DNA from: Paraliobacillus zengyii | GTDB lineage: Bacteria; Bacillota; Bacilli; Bacillales; Amphibacillaceae | Length of the DNA stretch: 64,000 nucleotides | Reading direction: 5' to 3' | Assembly: GCF_003268595.1 (NCBI RefSeq) | Contig: NZ_CP029797.1 | Span: forward strand, 951,501-1,015,500 | Part shown: piece by piece, positions 1 to 8,514 of the stretch | How positions within the stretch are numbered: position 1 is the stretch's first letter | Layout: every line of letters begins with the position of its first letter | Notes under the pieces: model-generated | Databases searched by the model: none | Seen by the model: the letters and a program-made list of their open reading frames with translations, nothing else | Told to the model about the DNA's origin: nothing | Position numbers and translations under genes: made by a program

Positions 1-1278
1 AAGCCATTCGTCAGCAATAAAGCCAATCCAAACACCGACTAGTCCAAGCTCTAAAAATATTCCGAAAAACCATGCGAAAGTAACACTGACTCCCCACATA
101 GATAAAACGCCAACAAATACAGGGAATTTAACATCACCAGCTGCACGCAAGGAATTAATCACAACTAAATTAAAAGCACGTCCTGGCTCTAGAATGATTG
201 TTATGAGTAGGAGCAATGCACCTGATTCAATAATAGAGTCATTATTAGTGAAAATACCGAGTAAAAAATCACTAGAAAAATAGACAACAACGGCTGCAAA
301 AGTACTTACTACAATCGCAATTTGGAGACTTCTAATTCCACGTTTGTATGCAGAATCAATGTCACCCGCACCAATCATATGACCAATTAATATTTGAGTT
401 CCTTGCCCGATTGCAATCGAAAACAAGAGAATAAACATCATAATATTTTGGACATATACTTTCGTTGTAATTGCTGCTGTACCGAGCTGTGCGATGAAAT
501 AAGTGATTACCATTTGGCTACCATTATAAGATAATTGCTCTCCAGCTGAAGGAATACCAATGTTTAATAAGTGTCTCACGTTTGCTTTTTCATATTTATA
601 AAAGGATTGAAACGGTAAGGTTCCTTTATTTCGTTTCACTAAAATAACAAGTAGTAGTAGAAATCCTAAAAATCTACTAATGATCGTGGAATAGGCAACT
701 CCTTCCACGCCAAGAACTGGGAAATCAAACGGTCCAAAAATCACAAAATAATTTCCAATAATATTAATGATATTCATACCGATTGTTACGTACATAGTAT
801 CCTTAGTAAATCCGTAACTACGCAAGATTGCAGCAACGGTCATAATCAAAGCTTGCACAAAGATTAAACCACCAACAATATTCATATAGGCATCTGCATC
901 GGCCATTAACTCATTAGGTAAGTCCATAAGGTTAAGTAACGAGCGGCTAAATATAAATAAGCCAAGACTTAATAATAAGGAAAAAATTAAATTAAGGCTA
1001 ATTGATGTGACTGCAATTTTGCCAGCGACAAGTGCATTATCAGCACCAAGATTCTGTGCAATCAGTATTGCAGCACCAGCCGCAACAAAACCAAACATAA
1101 CAATCACAACAGATAATATTTGATTTGAGACGCCGACTGCTGCAACAGCATTATCTGAGTATTGACTGAGCATTAAGGTATCAGCGTTTCCCATCAACAT
1201 ATGAAGTAGAATTTCAATGAAAATTGGCCAGGTTAAAGCGTATAAGGTCATTTTTTGAGGTGTATTCGATTTATTCAA
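1..1278 (-). CDS. MATE family efflux transporter (C-terminus beyond window)
   Basis: Inner-membrane antiporter of the MATE family, which exports toxic or cationic compounds in exchange for protons or sodium. The frame opens with TTG at 1278 behind a GGAG Shine-Dalgarno and remains open for 426 codons to the window edge, so the stop and probably a few dozen residues are missing. The translation is almost wholly hydrophobic, with about twelve membrane segments in two halves; the early segment GNADTLMLSQ and the mid-protein motif SAGEQLSYN fit the family. The substrate cannot be read from sequence. It is transcribed away from the repeat-filled gap at 1279-1963. Family assignment is confident; I cannot choose among B. 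subtilis paralogues. Confidence 0.9.
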   Translation of the reverse strand, partial: MNKSNTPQKMTLYALTWPIFIEILLHMLMGNADTLMLSQYSDNAVAAVGVSNQILSVVIVMFGFVAAGAAILIAQNLGADNALVAGKIAVTSISLNLIFSLLLSLGLFIFSRSLLNLMDLPNELMADADAYMNIVGGLIFVQALIMTVAAILRSYGFTKDTMYVTIGMNIINIIGNYFVIFGPFDFPVLGVEGVAYSTIISRFLGFLLLLVILVKRNKGTLPFQSFYKYEKANVRHLLNIGIPSAGEQLSYNGSQMVITYFIAQLGTAAITTKVYVQNIMMFILLFSIAIGQGTQILIGHMIGAGDIDSAYKRGIRSLQIAIVVSTFAAVVVYFSSDFLLGIFTNNDSIIESGALLLLITIILEPGRAFNLVVINSLRAAGDVKFPVFVGVLSMWGVSVTFAWFFGIFLELGLVGVWIGFIADEWL

Positions 1279-1456
1279 AAAATCACTCCTTTTCCGTAAA
1301 AAAAATAAAAAGTTAACGTTTTCATAAAACCACACGATAATAACTTTACTTCTCCATGAAGGAAAAGGCAATCTTTTTTTAAGGTTTTTGCAAACAACGT
1401 TGCTTTCACTATTCGAATTTGAGAGGAACTCTGTCGTAAGATGCATAAAGTTTTAA

Positions 1457-1628
1457 CTCGCTCCTCAAATGAAAGTGACTCTCTTTCCGTAGGCACGGCT
1501 TCAGCTAATTCGGTAAAGAAAACCGCTTTACAGAATGGATTTTCAGCCCGTGGGATTGCGATTATTCATCCCATCGGAAACATGTGCTGTTCCTAATGGA
1601 GTCTCGTCAATTTCATTTGATATGCTAG
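1457..1628 (+). repeat. Structured intergenic repeat, copy R1 (forward)
   Basis: First of nine copies of a hairpin-forming repeat. The core words are CTTTCCGTAGGCACGGCTTC near 1494 and TTTTCAGCCCGTG near 1540. The outer arms, at about 1465-1478 and 1607-1620, pair over about 13 bases with one mismatch, and a small terminal hairpin (GTAAAG/CTTTAC) lies inside. It carries an extra GGGATTGCGATTATTCATCC-type module at about 1552-1583, also found in R3 and R5. Short reading frames across it are not genes. Confidence 0.88.
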
Positions 1629-1720
1629 TATTGGTCTATAACTGTATGACAGGTTATCCTTTTTCGAACTGAGTTGAAATCACCAGCAACTTTTTACTAA
1701 TTCTAAATATTGCTCTTTTC

Positions 1721-1850
1721 AACGAAGGAAGCAAAGGGTTGAGACTCCTGTGGGAACAGCACAAACCGAAGATCCTCTATTGAAGCGAACTTTGCTTCGA
1801 TAGATAGCTGAGGTTGTGTCCACGGAAAGCGAAACCCTTTGCTGACGCAG
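1721..1850 (-). repeat. Structured intergenic repeat, copy R2 (reverse)
   Basis: Inverted partner of R1, facing it across about 90 bp. The outer stem GCAAAGGGTT (1731-1740) pairs perfectly with AACCCTTTGC (1833-1842). The terminal stem CTATTGAAGC pairs with GCTTCGATAG with one G-U. The core words ACTCCTGTGGGAACAGC and CCACGGAAAG are the reverse complements of those in R1. It is closest to R7, from which it differs by compensated changes in both stems. Confidence 0.88.
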
Positions 1851-1920
1851 TGAGATCAAACACGTTACGTTAGAGTATATGTTAATTTAGTCATAAACAA
1901 AAATTTCCAAACGACAGCCT

Positions 1921-1959
1921 TTTTAAAAGAAAAAGCAGGACTCCAAAGGAATCCTGCTT
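1921..1959 (-). terminator. Rho-independent terminator of the SDR gene
   Basis: An AAGCAGGA/TCCTGCTT hairpin lies directly after the SDR stop codon, and on the minus strand it is followed by a U-rich tract (UUUUUCUUUU). It ends that transcript before the R1/R2 repeats. Confidence 0.85.
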
Positions 1960-1963
1960 CTAA

Positions 1964-2827
1964 TCAGCCATTTACGATAACGCCACCATTAACGTGAATC
2001 ATTTGTCCAGTTACATAACTTGAATCTTTGCTAGCTAAATATACATAAGAAGGTGCAAGTTCATAAGGTTGTCCAGGTCTGCCCATTGGGTTGTTAGCAC
2101 CGAATTTACCAACTTTTTCAGCATCAAAACTTGATGGGATAAGCGGTGTCCAAATAGGTCCAGGTGCTACGGCATTGACACGAATTTCTTTAGGAAGTAA
2201 AGATTGCGATAATGATCGGGTGAATGATGTTATTGCACCCTTTGTACTTGAATAATCGATCAAATCTGCAGCCCCTTTATATGCAGTGATAGATGAGCTG
2301 TTAATGATAGAACTACCTGCTTTCATATGAGGAATAACTGCCTTTGATAGATAGAAAAAAGAAAAAATATTTGTTTTAAATGTTTTTTCTAATTGTTCGT
2401 TACTAATATTCAAGAAATCTTCCTGCGGGTACTGAACAGCAGCATTATTTACAAGAATATCTATTTTACTGAATTGCTTGATGACTTGGTCAATTGCGGA
2501 TTGACAGAAGGTCGAGTCACCTAGATCCCCATTAATCAGTAGACAAGTTTGTCCTTCTTTTTCAACAGCACGCTTTGTTTCCTCGGCATCGTCATGTTCG
2601 TCTAAATAAATAATTACCACATCAGCACCCTCTTTGGCATAGTGGATACTTACTGCTCGACCAATCCCACTATCACCTCCTGTGATAACAGCAAGTTTGT
2701 CTTGGAGCTTTCCACTAGCCTTATACGTACCGTTATCAAAAATTGGACGTGGATACATTTCAGATTCTATTCCAGGTTGCTTCGTTTGATGTTGCTTTGG
2801 TTGTGCATTTTGTTGTTTATTTGACAT
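1964..2827 (-). CDS. SDR family oxidoreductase, YhdF/YdaD-like stress protein
   Basis: Short-chain dehydrogenase/reductase of 287 residues. It has the long N-terminal extension (about 45 residues with QPGIESEMYPRP) typical of the B. subtilis YdaD (GSP39) and YhdF group, then the nucleotide-binding motif TGGDSGIGRA, the NNAA motif, and the catalytic Ser and Tyr-x3-Lys (YSSTKGA). The C-terminus GQMIHVNGG fits the family. The substrate is unknown; homologues are often annotated as glucose or alcohol dehydrogenases. I prefer the ATG at 2827, seven bases after AGGAG, over the ATG at 2833, which is only one base away. It is a single gene with its own terminator. Family members belong to the sigma-B general stress regulon in B. 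subtilis; I did not verify a sigma-B promoter here. Confidence 0.9.
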   Translation of the reverse strand: MSNKQQNAQPKQHQTKQPGIESEMYPRPIFDNGTYKASGKLQDKLAVITGGDSGIGRAVSIHYAKEGADVVIIYLDEHDDAEETKRAVEKEGQTCLLINGDLGDSTFCQSAIDQVIKQFSKIDILVNNAAVQYPQEDFLNISNEQLEKTFKTNIFSFFYLSKAVIPHMKAGSSIINSSSITAYKGAADLIDYSSTKGAITSFTRSLSQSLLPKEIRVNAVAPGPIWTPLIPSSFDAEKVGKFGANNPMGRPGQPYELAPSYVYLASKDSSYVTGQMIHVNGGVIVNG

Positions 2828-2982
2828 ATTCATTCTCCTTCTATAGCGAGTTATCGTATGTTTACCCGGAAATTGAATTCATATGTAAGAAAGTTGTAAA
2901 ATAGGAAAAAAGTTTGATAAAAAAGCTATTCCAGATTAGCTGAAATAGCGGTGTTATTCATATAATAAGATATAATGTCCTT

Positions 2983-3843
2983 TTATTTGTACGTGTCATT
3001 TAAGAAGAATAATGCAATAGTCCCTGGTCCGGAATGTGCACCAATTGTCGATCCGACCATATTAATATGGATATCTTTCGTATGGAATCTTTCTTGTATC
3101 ATATCAGCAAGTTCTTTTGCTGTATCGTATACATCACCATGGGTAATGGCTATGCGTTGATTTGTTAAGTCTTGGCCACGTTCTTCCATAATATCGAGCA
3201 TTCTTTTCCAAACCTTTTTAGAACCACGAATTTTTTCCAGAGGGATTAATTGTCCATCTTCCACGTGTAGGATAGGTTTAATTTTTAAAAGTGTTCCAAC
3301 AAAAGCGGCAGATTTGCTTACACGCCCACCTCGATATAAATATTCAAGGTCATCGACAGTAAAGATGTGTTCCATATGGTCTGCATGATACTGACTGACT
3401 TCAGCTATTTCTGCTAATGCTTTACCTTCTTTAGCTAGTTCTGCAGCACGCATAACGACTAAACCATATCCGAGTGATGCACACTTGGTGTCAATTATGG
3501 TGATTTCCCAATTTGGATATGTGTTTTTTACTTCTTCCTCAGCTATTTTCGCGGATTGGTATGTACCCGAAAGTGCTGATGAAAAAGATAGATACAAACA
3601 AGGCTTATTCTCTTTTGCATACTTTTCAAATAGTGTAGTAAAAGCCTGTGGTGAAACTTGAGAAGTCTTAGGTGCCTTTCCATTACGCATCGCATCATAT
3701 ATTGTTTTTGCGGAAATAGTTTTACCATCCTCATAGTTTTGGTCATCTAGTTGGACTGTTAACGAGACACTGTCTACTTGAAAGTATTCAAAATCCTCTT
3801 TTGATAAGTCACTAGCAGAGTCTGCAATAATTTGAACTGACAT
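2983..3843 (-). CDS. yitS: DegV family fatty-acid-binding protein (FakB-like, YitS-like)
   Basis: DegV-fold protein of 286 residues. Family members bind a fatty acid and present it to the kinase FakA, so exogenous fatty acids can enter phospholipid synthesis. The N-terminal DSASDLSKED and C-terminal AHSGPGTIALFF motifs are the two ligand-pocket signatures. The ATG at 3843 sits correctly behind GGAGGTG; the in-frame ATG at 3858 overlaps that ribosome site and is unlikely. No fakA gene is in the window. The divergent neighbour is YitT, as in the B. subtilis yitS-yitT order. The 9-bp inverted repeat at 3901-3931 in the divergent promoter gap could be an operator. Confidence 0.88.
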   Translation of the reverse strand: MSVQIIADSASDLSKEDFEYFQVDSVSLTVQLDDQNYEDGKTISAKTIYDAMRNGKAPKTSQVSPQAFTTLFEKYAKENKPCLYLSFSSALSGTYQSAKIAEEEVKNTYPNWEITIIDTKCASLGYGLVVMRAAELAKEGKALAEIAEVSQYHADHMEHIFTVDDLEYLYRGGRVSKSAAFVGTLLKIKPILHVEDGQLIPLEKIRGSKKVWKRMLDIMEERGQDLTNQRIAITHGDVYDTAKELADMIQERFHTKDIHINMVGSTIGAHSGPGTIALFFLNDTYK

Positions 3844-3900
3844 GCTACTCACCTCCATTTAATTAATAAGATGTCGTAAACAATATAGACATCCATTGCA

Positions 3901-3931
3901 ACGTAACTACTTCTAGTTTATAGTTACGTAG
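3901..3931. promoter_or_regulatory. Inverted repeat in the degV/yitT divergent gap
   Basis: ACGTAACTA and TAGTTACGT form a perfect 9-bp inverted repeat separated by about 11 bases, midway between two divergent start codons and not followed by a T-run. An operator is more likely than a terminator. The regulator is unknown. Confidence 0.4.
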
Positions 3932-4060
3932 GGTATTCGTCAAAGTAAATATAGTCTGTTCTCTCTATATAAGATTATCCACTTGATATCTAGGGTATGT
4001 AAAGAGAACAAAAAGTAAAAGCTATAATCAAAAGTTTTAAGTAAGGAGTTGTAAGTATTT

Positions 4061-4909
4061 ATGTTCATATTTGAAGCAAAACGTATTTTTGTTGTTATCA
4101 TAGGTGCATTGCTAAACGCTTTAGCCTTGAATTTCTTTCTAATTGGCGCTGACGTTTATGCAAGTGGATTTACCGGGATGGCACAGTTATTATCAACCGT
4201 TTTTTCTGATTACTTTGGAATAGATTTTATTAGTACAGGTATATTACTTTTGCTATTAAATATTCCAGTTGCTATATTAGGTTGGTTTAAAGTTGGTCGT
4301 TATTTTACTGTATATAGTTTTATTTCCGTTGCATGTACAACGTTATTTCTTGAAATTATTCCAGTTATAAGTTTCTCAAGTGATATTATGTTAAATGCTG
4401 TATTTGGCGGTGTAATCGGTGGTGTAGGTATTGGGATTTCATTGAAATGGGGTGCTTCAACAGGCGGTTCTGATATAGTAGCAATGGTGCTGTCACGGAT
4501 GAAGGACCGTCCAATTGGAAGTTATCTAATGATTATAAATGGTGTTATTATCGTGTTAGCAGGTTATTTAAATGAACCTGAAAACGCACTATACACACTG
4601 TTAGCACTTTATGTTACAACACGTGTAATAGATACCTTACATACACGACATGAAAAAGTTACAGCTATGATTGTCACCAAGAAAACAGATGAACTACAAC
4701 AAGCAATACATGATACGATGGTACGGGGTATTACCATTTTACCAGCTCGTGGTGCTTATTCAAAAGAAGATAAGTCGATGTTAGTCCTAGTTATTACCAG
4801 ATATGAATTGTATGACTTAGAAAGAATTATTCATGAGGTCGATCCACATGCATTCACTAATGTTGTTCAAACAACTGGAATTTTTGGTTTCTTCCGAAAA
4901 GGTGAATAA
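4061..4909 (+). CDS. yitT: YitT family membrane protein with DUF2179 domain
   Basis: Integral membrane protein of 282 residues: five or six membrane segments in the first 180 residues (YitT_membrane domain, with the glycine-rich stretch GGVIGGVGIGISLKWGASTG) followed by a soluble C-terminal DUF2179 domain of about 80 residues. The biochemical role of the family is not settled; it is sometimes discussed as a transporter. ATG at 4061 has AAGGAG twelve bases upstream, a loose spacing, but no better in-frame start is present. It stands alone with a bidirectional terminator shared with the convergent nfu-like gene. The position next to degV matches the yit block of B. subtilis. Confidence 0.88.
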   Translation: MFIFEAKRIFVVIIGALLNALALNFFLIGADVYASGFTGMAQLLSTVFSDYFGIDFISTGILLLLLNIPVAILGWFKVGRYFTVYSFISVACTTLFLEIIPVISFSSDIMLNAVFGGVIGGVGIGISLKWGASTGGSDIVAMVLSRMKDRPIGSYLMIINGVIIVLAGYLNEPENALYTLLALYVTTRVIDTLHTRHEKVTAMIVTKKTDELQQAIHDTMVRGITILPARGAYSKEDKSMLVLVITRYELYDLERIIHEVDPHAFTNVVQTTGIFGFFRKGE

Positions 4910-4912
4910 AAG

Positions 4913-4954
4913 AATGGCTGTGTTAAACAAGTTGTTTAACACAGCCATTTTTTA
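4913..4954. terminator. Bidirectional terminator between yitT and the Nfu-N gene
   Basis: Near-perfect 16-bp stem (4913-4928 with 4934-4949) with a five-base loop, A-run on the left and T-run on the right, serving both convergent genes. Confidence 0.92.
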
Positions 4955-5215
4955 ATAACCGTATTTATTTAATAAACTTTCTACTTGTGAAAGAAGACCA
5001 TCCCATTCAACATCAATTTTTTTATTAACTGTGATGAAATGTTGATAACCGAATACGTTGTCTACACCTTCAAGTGCCATTAGCTCATTCATTACTTGAT
5101 AATCACTTGTTTGACCAGGCATAACAGAGATACTGCTATTTCCTTCAAAAATTAATGAATCAGTTGAAAACTTCATTGCGTTTGGATTTGGTGTTGCTTC
5201 TACTATAACGCTCAT
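4952..5215 (-). CDS. Small Nfu N-terminal-domain protein
   Basis: Protein of 87 residues that matches the Nfu N-terminal domain alone: it opens with VEATPNPNAMKFSTD and continues through a VFGYQHFITV segment. Full Nfu iron-sulfur scaffolds carry in addition a C-terminal CxxC domain, which is absent, so it cannot ligate a cluster in the usual way. It may be an accessory or targeting domain in Fe-S assembly; that is inference. The ATG at 5215 is preceded by an ideal AGGAGG. The reading frame extends ten codons further upstream without a ribosome site. Its location near yitW, a DUF59 Fe-S factor, is suggestive. Confidence 0.82.
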   Translation of the reverse strand: MSVIVEATPNPNAMKFSTDSLIFEGNSSISVMPGQTSDYQVMNELMALEGVDNVFGYQHFITVNKKIDVEWDGLLSQVESLLNKYGY

Positions 5216-5400
5216 ACTTTTTCCTCCTAAATCGACTACTTCCATATCATTTTAGCAAATTTTTAGCAATTAAAAAAGAAGAAAAAGATATTGCTTCCCA
5301 TAGACAGATACTTTACGATAGATAGAGATGAAAAAAAGACTGGTTAAAGGGTATAATAAATAACGAATATAGCATTGATCCTGTTTGGAGTGAAAAGATA

Positions 5401-7014
5401 ATGAAGGAATATCAAATCATCTTTATGAAACGCTACATACATATACTAGAAAAATGGAAAAAACGTGAAGTGATAAAGAATGATGAGATTCAACAGTTAT
5501 TAAATGACATAAAAGATACGGCAATGCATATAGAACTACACCACTTGGAAGAAATAGCAACATCCTTGTTAGAAGAAATGAATAAGGAGAGAAAAGCTGA
5601 TTGGACAGAGGAAGAGTGGAGTAACTTTATTCAACCACTCGTATTGCTATTTGACGAGCAGACGGTTGAAAGAAGTAGTAAGTTAAATAAATCACCAAAA
5701 CGTATTACAGCATTATTATTAGATAATGAAGTAGGTTCAGTGTATCAAATTAAAGAAGAATTAGAGAAGCTAAATTATGAAGTGTTAATTGCAACCAAAG
5801 TCAAACGAGCCATTGAATTATTTTATGATTACCATCCAGATTTAATACTTATCCATACATCAATGGAAGAGACTGTTGTCTTATATGCTTTGTCTAAATT
5901 AAGTGAAAGAGCAATTGAGTCATTCATTCCAATTTTCGTAATTGGTAATTCAAATGAACCTTCCTTAAAGATTAAAGTATATGATGCTGGTGCAACAGAT
6001 TATATAGATAATGCGATTGAATACGATGTGTTAGATAGTCTAGTTGCCAATCGAATGAGACAGCAAGCTTATTTTAAGAAAAGTGTTCTATTTGATGAAT
6101 TAACACAAGCATATAATAGAACGTTTTTATCTAATGTTTGGAAAAACTTAATAAAAAGATACAAGGAACGTGAGCAGATTTTTAGTTTAGTTTTAATTGA
6201 TTTAGACTTTTTTAAACAAGTAAATGACAGGTATGGACATGCGGTAGGGGACGTTGTCTTGAAAAATTTCTCATCTTATATGTTAAAAGAAAAACGTCCG
6301 TCAGATTTCTTTATTCGTTATGGTGGAGAAGAATTTATTTTAATTATGCCAGAGATAAATCAAATAGAAGCGCTCAAGTATACCAATGCGTTACTAGAGA
6401 AGTTTATCAAAACGGGGCACCATACGAAAGACGGCGAAATTTTCCTCAGTTTTACAGCTGGTATTTCTGAGATGGGAGAAGGCATTGCAACTATTGATCG
6501 TTTAATTGAGAAAAGTGATAAAGCTTTATATTATGGTAAGGATCAAGGAAGAAAACGAGTAGAAGTTTATCGATATGATTTGGAGAAAGACCCACTTGCT
6601 GAAGGTGGAGAGGTGACTTTGAAAATTGCTATTGTAGATGATGATCGTTTTATTCGACGTTTACTACAAGATAAGTTAGCGAAACTTCAAATTGAACCAT
6701 ATAGAATGGAGATAGCTTCATTTCACGATGGGGAGATATTTCTAGAATCTAATTGGTATAAGGGCAGAGAGAAGAAAATCGTCTTATTGGATGGCATTTT
6801 ACCTAATCTTGACGGGTTAGATATTTTGAAATATTTAAGACAAACAGTAAATGAATCTGAAATTGGTATAATGATGTTATCAGGAAGACAAAAGAATAGT
6901 GATATGGTTAAGGCCTTAGAATTAGGTGCAGATGATTACATTACAAAACCATTCAGTTTAGAGCAACTAGAAGCGCGAATAAAACGATTAGTACATCGTC
7001 TGTTTAGTCGATGA
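5401..7014 (+). CDS. REC-GGDEF-REC diguanylate cyclase response regulator
   Basis: Cytosolic protein of 537 residues, probably making cyclic di-GMP from two GTP. Residues 1-95 are helical and unassigned. Residues 100-225 form a receiver-like domain in which the usual phosphoacceptor position reads DLILIHTS, so the aspartate is missing. Residues 230-395 are a GGDEF domain with an intact active site RYGGEEF and an RPSD inhibitory site exactly five residues upstream, so product inhibition is expected. Residues 410-537 are a second receiver domain with the acidic pair IVDDD, the aspartate in LLDGILPN and the lysine in YITKPF, all intact. No histidine kinase gene is adjacent, so it is an orphan. 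It is not part of the B. subtilis yit block. ATG has GGAGTG nine bases upstream. Confidence 0.92.
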   Translation: MKEYQIIFMKRYIHILEKWKKREVIKNDEIQQLLNDIKDTAMHIELHHLEEIATSLLEEMNKERKADWTEEEWSNFIQPLVLLFDEQTVERSSKLNKSPKRITALLLDNEVGSVYQIKEELEKLNYEVLIATKVKRAIELFYDYHPDLILIHTSMEETVVLYALSKLSERAIESFIPIFVIGNSNEPSLKIKVYDAGATDYIDNAIEYDVLDSLVANRMRQQAYFKKSVLFDELTQAYNRTFLSNVWKNLIKRYKEREQIFSLVLIDLDFFKQVNDRYGHAVGDVVLKNFSSYMLKEKRPSDFFIRYGGEEFILIMPEINQIEALKYTNALLEKFIKTGHHTKDGEIFLSFTAGISEMGEGIATIDRLIEKSDKALYYGKDQGRKRVEVYRYDLEKDPLAEGGEVTLKIAIVDDDRFIRRLLQDKLAKLQIEPYRMEIASFHDGEIFLESNWYKGREKKIVLLDGILPNLDGLDILKYLRQTVNESEIGIMMLSGRQKNSDMVKALELGADDYITKPFSLEQLEARIKRLVHRLFSR

Positions 7015-7035
7015 ATTGAATTATGTATAAAAGAA

Positions 7036-7086
7036 AAACTAGGTGGTTATCTAGCATAAACGCTAAGTAACCGACCTAGTTTATTT
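7036..7086. terminator. Terminator between the diguanylate cyclase and DUF3813 genes
   Basis: AAACTAGGT (7036-7044) pairs with ACCTAGTTT (7074-7082), and an inner GGTTA/TAACC extends the stem. Flanking A and T tracts allow use from both strands. Confidence 0.8.
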
Positions 7087-7109
7087 AACTTGTTTTGTAA
7101 AAAGGAGTC

Positions 7110-7301
7110 TTAATCTAATGCTTGTTCATCACTTAAATGAACTTCTAACTGTTGTAATTCTCTTTGTTCTTCAGGGGTAGCCTGTGCATAGGCAGCTTGA
7201 ACAGCTTTAGAAGCAGCTTGCTTGTCTTCTTCTGTATAATTTGTTCCTGATGTTACACGTTGCATCGCGTCTTTTGCTTGCTGAAATAAATGATTTGCCA
7301 C
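7110..7301 (-). CDS. DUF3813 small protein
   Basis: Protein of 63 residues, mostly helical and charged, with the family opening ANHLFQQAKDAMQ and an alanine/glutamine-rich middle. Function unknown. The start is GTG at 7301 with TAGGAGG nine bases upstream. The TAG stop of the upstream 41-residue gene forms part of this ribosome site, so the two are very likely co-transcribed and coupled. DUF3813 proteins occur widely in Bacillaceae beside yitU-type HAD phosphatases, as here. Confidence 0.75.
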   Translation of the reverse strand: MANHLFQQAKDAMQRVTSGTNYTEEDKQAASKAVQAAYAQATPEEQRELQQLEVHLSDEQALD

Positions 7302-7313
7302 AATAGTTTCCTC

Positions 7314-7439
7314 CTACAAGTTGTTTTTTGTTGCGTCTGTGTCTATTAAGCGTTCGTGGTAAGGAAAGCGTTCATCATGTTTTTTTACTACATCTGCCCC
7401 TTGTGCAGTAAAACGTTTTGATTTACTTTTTTTAGACAT
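7314..7439 (-). CDS. 41-residue basic small protein
   Basis: Unrecognised peptide of 41 residues. It starts with a lysine/serine-rich basic stretch (MSKKSKSKRF), followed by TAQGADVVKKHDERFPYHER and an acidic tail. ATG at 7439 follows an excellent AGGAGGG site. Its stop codon is embedded in the ribosome site of the downstream DUF3813 gene, which supports translation. No membrane segment or signal peptide. It could be a small spore- or nucleic-acid-associated protein, but that is speculation. Confidence 0.65.
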   Translation of the reverse strand: MSKKSKSKRFTAQGADVVKKHDERFPYHERLIDTDATKNNL

Positions 7440-7463
7440 ATTTTTCCCTCCTATACCAATAAG

Positions 7464-7497
7464 AAAAAAGCCTGCACTCTAATTGAATGCAAGCTTA
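7464..7497 (-). terminator. Terminator of yitU
   Basis: On the minus strand AAGCUUGCA pairs with UGCAGGCUU (one G-U) and is followed by UUUUUUCUU, about 35 bases after the yitU stop. It separates yitU from the 41-residue gene. Confidence 0.75.
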
Positions 7498-7534
7498 GTT
7501 TAAATCAAATTCAATTTTTTATACCTGTCGATAA

Positions 7535-8365
7535 TTAGGCATCGACCTTTAATTTTAAATATGTTTCTAAAAATTCACCTATACCATCTTCTTCATTCGT
7601 CGCAGTAATATGATTAGCAAGATCTTTTAATTCATCTATGGCATTGCCCATCGCAACGCCAGCACCAGCATACTCAATCATTTCATTATCATTATCTTCA
7701 TCGCCAAAAGCGATAACATTTGCTTGAGGAATATTGTAATAATGTGCAATACGTTGTAAACCAACAGCTTTATTCATACCTTTACGAACAATTTCAATCA
7801 CATTCCATGGGGCGCCCCATTTACGATGTTCAATTACTTCAGCATGATCAAGATCTAATTGCTCGCGCAAAGCTACAATGTGGTCTTCACGTGGATGAAT
7901 TAATAAAGAAGTAGGATCTTCCTTTAATTCATTCTTTAAGCTACCAATTACAATTGGATTTTTTTCTCTATCTGTATGCAAAATGGTCATTAACTCTTCA
8001 TCATATCGATCTAAGTAAACATCATCAGTAACTTCAGCCATAATATTGTTCACTTCTAGATCGTAGCAAGTTTGAACTATTTTTAAAGCTGTCCGTTTTG
8101 GAAGTGGACTATGTAATGCTTTCCATTTAGAATCTGTAGGGTGGTGAATAAGTGCACCATTAAAATTAACCATCGGTGTATCCAAGCCTAATTCATGATA
8201 GTAATCAATACTAGCTCGATGTGGTCTACCAGTAGCAATTACGACGATGTGACCTTCTTCTTTTGCTTTTAAAACAATTTTTTTTGTACGTTCACTAATT
8301 ACTTTTTTGTCAGTTAACAATGTTCCATCAAGATCTAAAGCAATTAGATGTCGTGTCTTTGTCAT
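7535..8365 (-). CDS. yitU: Cof-type HAD superfamily phosphatase YitU
   Basis: Haloacid-dehalogenase-fold phosphatase of 276 residues in the Cof/IIB group, acting on small phosphorylated metabolites such as sugar phosphates or flavin precursors (family knowledge). Motif I is ALDLDGTLLTD with the nucleophilic aspartate, motif II lies in IATGRPH, motif III is the lysine in RKGMNKAVG, and motif IV is GDEDNDNEMI. The ATG at 8365 lies six bases after AGAGGTG; the in-frame GTG at 8374 is inside that site. Order and orientation beside yitV match B. subtilis. Confidence 0.9.
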   Translation of the reverse strand: MTKTRHLIALDLDGTLLTDKKVISERTKKIVLKAKEEGHIVVIATGRPHRASIDYYHELGLDTPMVNFNGALIHHPTDSKWKALHSPLPKRTALKIVQTCYDLEVNNIMAEVTDDVYLDRYDEELMTILHTDREKNPIVIGSLKNELKEDPTSLLIHPREDHIVALREQLDLDHAEVIEHRKWGAPWNVIEIVRKGMNKAVGLQRIAHYYNIPQANVIAFGDEDNDNEMIEYAGAGVAMGNAIDELKDLANHITATNEEDGIGEFLETYLKLKVDA

Positions 8366-8514
8366 TAAAATCACCTCTTATTAGTAAGTACAGTTTAAAG
8401 AAGAATTTTACTTCTGTAAAGAATTTGTTGTATAACGTTTTAATTTTGCATCTGAGTATTGGAAAATATATGATAGTAATACTACTATATATTAATGTTA
8501 GAGAGGAAAAACTA

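Noticed and set aside
1275..1496. Open reading frame on the minus strand over the MATE start and repeat R1
   Set aside because: It runs through repeat sequence, has no ribosome site and no protein-like composition.
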